Below are positions 9,301 to 12,687 of a DNA stretch of 12,687 nucleotides, piece by piece. The position numbers and the translations under genes were made by a program. The notes under the pieces were generated by a model, which was given only the letters and a program-made list of their open reading frames with translations, was not told the origin of the DNA and did no database searches. The DNA is from Rhypophila decipiens. Taxonomy: Eukaryota; Ascomycota; Sordariomycetes; Sordariales; Naviculisporaceae. The stretch spans positions 1 through 12,687 of the forward strand of contig MU858408.1 of the NCBI GenBank assembly GCA_033297075.1. The letters run 5' to 3'. Position 1 is the first letter of the stretch, and every line of letters begins with the position of its first letter.

Positions 9301-10761
9301 ACATTCGAGTGGCGCAGGGAATTTTATCTCCTTTTCCCCTGTGCCGACGGCAATCTTTTCGACTTCTGGAAACTCTATCCGACCGTAACCGAGCTTCCGA
9401 GGGACCATGGCTTTGCCCTGTGGTTCTCATCCCAGTGTCTGGGTCTCGCCAAGGGTCTCAAGTCGATTCACAGCTTTGAGGTCACGCAGGGTGAGTACTT
9501 GGACATACCCCAGCATGAGCAGGACAAGACCCTCGGTCGACATGGGGATCTCATACCCGAAAACATATTATGGTTCCGTCCCGTGGGCCCCTATCTACTA
9601 CACGAGACGGACAAGGGGAACATGGGCGTGCTGAAGATTTCCGACTTTGCACTGAGTAAGTTTCACCGCCCCGCATCCGTGCGTTCGGGACAGGACGGCA
9701 ACGGCAAGTCTACGCCAGTTTCACCCCGTTACCGTGCTCCTGAGTTCGATATAGGTCAAGGCGTTGACCAGAGCTACGACATATGGACGCTGGGCTGTGT
9801 GCTGCTCGAGTTCGTTGCTTGGTATGTCCTCGGCTGGGACGAAGTTGAGCGGTTCTCTAGGAGTCGAGTGGAAGACGATTACGGAGAAATCAAGGAGGAT
9901 GTGTTCTTCAACAATGTTGAGATCATACATGAAGAGGACGAGAAGAAGGAGACGTGGACCGAGCCCGGCGCACAGGCAAAACGAGCAGTTTATGATGTGA
10001 GTGGACACATGTATGCCTAACGATCTTCAACAACATGAACTAATGACGCTGTGATGTAGGAATTCCAACTGCTATATAAACATGAACGCTGCTCCGACTT
10101 TATTCTTGACCTGTTAGACTTCATCGAAGACAGGCTTCTGCGAATAAGGCCATACAAGCGAGCCAAGTGCGACGAAATCGTGGACAAGCTGACTTCCTTG
10201 CACAAGACATGCCAAGAAAACAACAGATACTGCACAGAGCGGCAGAAGTTAGACTTGCGCCGTTCGCGAACCGATCTTTCTCTGGTTGCGTCTTCCGCAT
10301 TACCGTATTCCGACAAGCAGAAGAAGCGGATCCATCAGAACGCCGTACCCAACATCCATCCCCAGCCTATCTTTCCAAGCGTAGCATCCCAGCTCGCCGC
10401 AGCGGGTCTGGTTCCTTCTACATCGCGCACTGAAAGATACAAGGAGGGTATAAACAGCATATTTAGTGATAGGAAGGACGAGCACAACACCCCATATGAA
10501 TCTTTCGGGGAGCTGGCGACGTCGTCGGCAGCATCAATCCCGGTCCCCAGCTTCACCATTACAGTATCACCCCCTCCATCCAAGTTCACCACTACAACAT
10601 CAACAACCCCTCCACGGAGCTCTTGTACCGAGGACACCAGCAATGACACCGGCAACGACACCGCAGTTCCCTTCGCGCAGGCATCTACAGAAGCTACACC
10701 AAGTAGTTCACAGCAGAAACCAGCGAGACGGGAGCGATGGTATAAGAGGATTCTGCGGTGA
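6305..10761 (+). CDS. C2H2-like zinc-finger array protein with atypical C-terminal protein kinase domain
   Basis: Four exons: 6305-6620, 6715-7387, 7467-9996 and 10060-10761, giving 1406 aa. Introns are 94, 79 and 63 nt with GTAAGT, GTATGG and GTGAGT donors. Residues 1-300 are an acidic N-terminal region followed by a basic segment (about 200-220). A Cys/His array follows: Cys306/309 with His331/332; Cys342/347 with His361/366; Cys381 with His400/407; Cys437/440 with His466/470. This pattern, including LQPYACLFPAC, is common in N-terminal regions of fungal NLR-like and kinase proteins. A Ser/Pro-rich linker (about 625-645) precedes a helical segment (about 678-790) often found before fungal kinase domains. 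The kinase spans about 865-1230: G-loop ASGNTGGFGDVW (870-881), Lys908, probable helix-C Glu921, HGDLIPEN (1022-1029), DFA (1056-1058), APE (1087-1089) and DIWTLG. The catalytic Asp1024, Asn1029 and Asp1056 remain, but HRD is HGD, the catalytic-loop Lys is Ile1026 and the DFG Gly is Ala1058. A Ser/Thr/Pro-rich tail ends in a basic KRILR. Substrate unknown. Confidence 0.88.
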
Positions 10762-10959
10762 AAATTGTCACTTATACGAGGGATTATCTAGTGGTTGCCA
10801 GCTAGAGGGCCAGCATAGAGGCCTGGTGATGCATGTACGCGATTACCAGGGTCTAGATAGAGTGGAGATCAGTCAAATCTCAACGAGGTGATATTTACCC
10901 AAGTATGGTTGCTACTTATAGTTACCTATTACTATTCCTACCCCTACCCTTAATGCCGT
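10762..10959. other. 3' flank of the kinase gene
   Basis: This short stretch holds the 3' untranslated region of the kinase gene. A 141-codon frame overlapping the gene end is a shadow of it. Nothing else is recognised. Confidence 0.5.
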
Positions 10960-10980
10960 GATGGATGGATGGATGGATGG
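10960..10980. repeat. (GATG)5 tetranucleotide repeat, possible LINE 3' tail
   Basis: Five tandem GATG units plus one G. On the minus strand this reads as CCAT/CATC repeats directly after GGCGAAATAAATT. Simple-repeat tails of this sort are found at the 3' ends of some LINEs, so it may mark the end of the element rather than being an independent microsatellite. Confidence 0.65.
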
Positions 10981-11897
10981 AATTTATTTCGCCCGGAGGC
11001 ACTAAGCCTAAAGGGCCTATGCGCGCTAACTACATTCGGTTCATATGCTTCTGCCATAATCTCGTCCAAGCCCTCTACTCTTTCACCTTTAGACCACCCG
11101 ATGCCTCTTGTCATGTTATTAGCAGATCACCTTGGAGGTTGCCTTCTCCAAGTGTTCAGCGTCCTATCTTCAGCAGCTAAAGCAGGATCTGCTGGTTGAG
11201 GCTGCGTGGGACTCCTTGGTCCAGTTCCGTTACTGCGATGGATCTATTCTCTGCATGTCCAAATCCAATCTTCCCGTTGACATGGCATACTTGATCGTTG
11301 CCCGCACCGCGTTCATATCTGGCGACCATTTCTTGGGGTCCGATAGCGCTTTTCCTCCTAGAAAGAACGAGAGACTCCCCCGTCTTGTCGTTGTACATTG
11401 CAGCATACCTTCTCGTAAAGCCGTCCACCTTGCGCATCGTAGCAGAAAGTGATCTACAGTCTCCCTTGCGTGACCGCAATCGCATAGGTCGGATTCAGTT
11501 GCCCCGATTTTATATAGAAATCCATTCAACCTTGCCATCCCTGTCCGGAGTTGTGCAAGTATACAAGCCTCTTTTCGCTTCAGCTTGTCGTACAGGTCGT
11601 ACGTGTGTCTGCCCGGGAGCGCCACATCAATGGACTTTGATTTGTCCTCTGTAACCGTACCGTCATTTCGTGTCAGCGGAGGTATTTTGTCGCCCATCAC
11701 ACTGCTGCCAGTTTGAAGATATTTTGTTGCTTGCCAGATGTTAGTATCGTCAGCTAGGAAATCGTTCCAATGCGAGCTCTTCTGTTTGCGGATAGCATCG
11801 TGATACTCTTTCGCGGCAGTCTTTGCTCGCTGTTCTAGGTCTGGTGCTGTTTGGCCCTTCCTGCGTCGAGCTCTTGACTGGTTTCTCCAGAACGTGT
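10960..11897 (-). mobile_element. 5'-truncated, internally deleted Tad-like LINE retrotransposon remnant
   Basis: On the minus strand one frame is open from 11919 to a TAA at 11232-11230. Its first part (TFWRNQ at about 11895, then EQRAKTAAKEYHDAI, SSHWNDFLADDTNIWQATKY, DKIPPLTR) matches the linker just before the reverse transcriptase in fungal Tad-like LINE proteins. Its second part (LPGRHTYDLYDKLKRKEA, AQLRTGMARLNGFLYKIG, then a zinc knuckle CDCGHARETVDHFLLRC, SFFLGG and AVRATIKYAMSTGRLDLD) matches the extreme C-terminus after RNase H. The two are joined at about 11620-11640, so the RT and RNase H domains, normally many hundreds of residues, are absent. The right boundary (5' truncation near 11897) is inferred from loss of LINE similarity. 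The left boundary is inferred from an AATAAA on the minus strand (10988-10983) followed by a (CCAT)n tail. It cannot encode a functional retrotransposon. The frame is intact and not AT-rich, so strong RIP mutation is not evident. Confidence 0.7.
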
Positions 11898-12215
11898 CAT
11901 CATGATCGCCTCGATCGCCTCACACTGTACGCTCCGGAATCTAGCCTGCTCTCCGTACAGATAAGTGAGTTCCCGGTCCATGTCAATCCGGCGGCGCAGC
12001 TTCCATCTCCTCGACTGAAACTCTTGGAGTGCCTCGTGGTATACGGATGTATTCTTCCGTTTGCGGCCCGGAAAGAGAACCTCGCTGATCCTCCCGCAGC
12101 CGATGCTACTCTTCACTGATGGATCAAAAGTGGACACGGTACTTGTTGGTCTCAAAAGCTCTAACCCTAACCCGTGGATCAACCGTGCGGTCTTGGACCC
12201 GTGAGCAGCTTGCAC
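11835..12215 (-). pseudogene. Broken unidentified reading frame interrupted near the LINE 5' junction
   Basis: On the minus strand this frame is open without an ATG start. Its middle part looks protein-like: VLFPGRKRKNTSVYHEALQE (about 12064-12005) and, after a few residues, a charged helix-like stretch containing RRRIDMDRELTYLYGEQARF (about 11999-11940). The Arg/Glu-rich pattern suggests a coiled helix. The family is not recognised. Downstream it enters the presumed LINE sequence in the wrong frame near 11897 and stops at 11835. It may be the remains of a host or transposon gene into which the LINE inserted, or unrelated DNA joined by rearrangement. Confidence 0.3.
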
Positions 12216-12687
12216 ATCATACGGACTATCCCCGTTATTATTTTCTTTTCCCGTATGTCATTTTTCTTTCCTGGGTTTTTTTTCTTTTGCTTTTCCTGTT
12301 TCTGACTTTCTGTTCCTGTTTCTGACCTTCTGTTCCTGTTTCTGACTTTCTGTTCCTATTCCTGGTTTTCTTTTCCTGTCTCTCATTTCTCATTTTTGTT
12401 TCTTTTTTCATTTCCCGTTTATCATTTTCTTATTTGTTTAACGTTATCGTTGTTTTCTTCCATATCTAAGTTTCTTCTCATAATATAATTTTCCATTTTT
12501 GTACTTATTCCAAAAGTCAATATCCCCTTGACAATATGGATATTATTCATTCGTAAATATACTTATGTTCTTGTAACCTGATTATACTCCCATTATAGTA
12601 ATTCGTTAATTTCTTCTGTCTTTACTCTTTTTTCTGTGTTACAACCTGCACCATAACACTGTTTTTCCTTTTCTTTCTTGTCTTCAT
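12216..12687. other. T-rich low-complexity intergenic region
   Basis: From about 12230 the plus strand becomes strongly T- and pyrimidine-rich, unlike the roughly balanced composition of the gene region. No gene is supported; hydrophobic Phe/Leu translations from this stretch only reflect the T-rich composition. It may be the edge of an AT-rich, repeat-derived block. Confidence 0.6.
12299..12378 (+). repeat. 20-nt pyrimidine-rich tandem repeat, about four copies
   Basis: The unit TTTCTGACTTTCTGTTCCTG occurs at 12299-12318, with one change at 12319-12338, one change at 12339-12358 and a degenerate copy at 12359-12378. Weaker copies may extend upstream. It is a minisatellite within T-rich DNA. 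Confidence 0.75.

Noticed and set aside
10466..10891. 141-codon frame overlapping the end of the kinase gene
   Set aside because: It is a shifted-frame shadow of the Ser/Thr/Pro-rich kinase tail.
12119..12325. Hydrophobic 68-codon frame that could be read as a membrane protein
   Set aside because: Its Phe/Leu-rich part only reflects T-rich low-complexity DNA.

Overview
This window looks like an accessory region of a filamentous ascomycete (Pezizomycotina). The signs are short introns (63-130 nt) with GTAAGT-type donors and CTAAC/CTGAY-type branch sites, fungal-specific domain families, and a degenerate Tad-like LINE retrotransposon. No rRNA, tRNA or CRISPR array was seen. All gene models below are read by eye; splice sites were chosen because they join frames without stops and keep family motifs continuous.

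Layout, left to right. (1) 1-134, minus: a possible 5' end of a small, perhaps secreted protein that runs off the left edge. (2) 979-1842, plus: a 287-aa intronless protein resembling fungal gasdermins (HET-Q1/RCD-1 type), a pore-forming cell-death effector family. (3) 2073-5329, minus: a five-exon, 930-aa protein with a DUF7580-like N-terminal half and a C-terminal subtilisin-like (S8) protease whose Asp/His/Ser triad and oxyanion Asn are all present. Genes 2 and 3 are tail to tail, only 230 bp apart. (4) 6305-10761, plus: a four-exon, 1406-aa protein with a zinc-finger-like Cys/His array of the kind seen in fungal NLR-type proteins and an atypical protein kinase domain. It is divergent from gene 3 across about 1 kb. 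(5) about 10960-11897, minus: a 5'-truncated, internally deleted Tad-like LINE, next to a broken unidentified reading frame (to about 12215). (6) 12216-12687: T-rich, low-complexity DNA with a 20-nt tandem repeat.

How the parts may work together. In Podospora anserina the gasdermin-like HET-Q1 is activated by cleavage of its C-terminal tail by the subtilisin-like HET-Q2, and fungal gasdermin genes are often next to protease genes. Genes 2 and 3 have exactly this composition, so the most likely reading is a regulated cell-death (allorecognition or immune-like) module: the DUF7580-like half would sense or regulate, the protease would cleave, and the gasdermin would permeabilise membranes. The neighbouring zinc-finger/kinase protein has an architecture typical of fungal signalling proteins and could be an upstream component. 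That link rests only on proximity.
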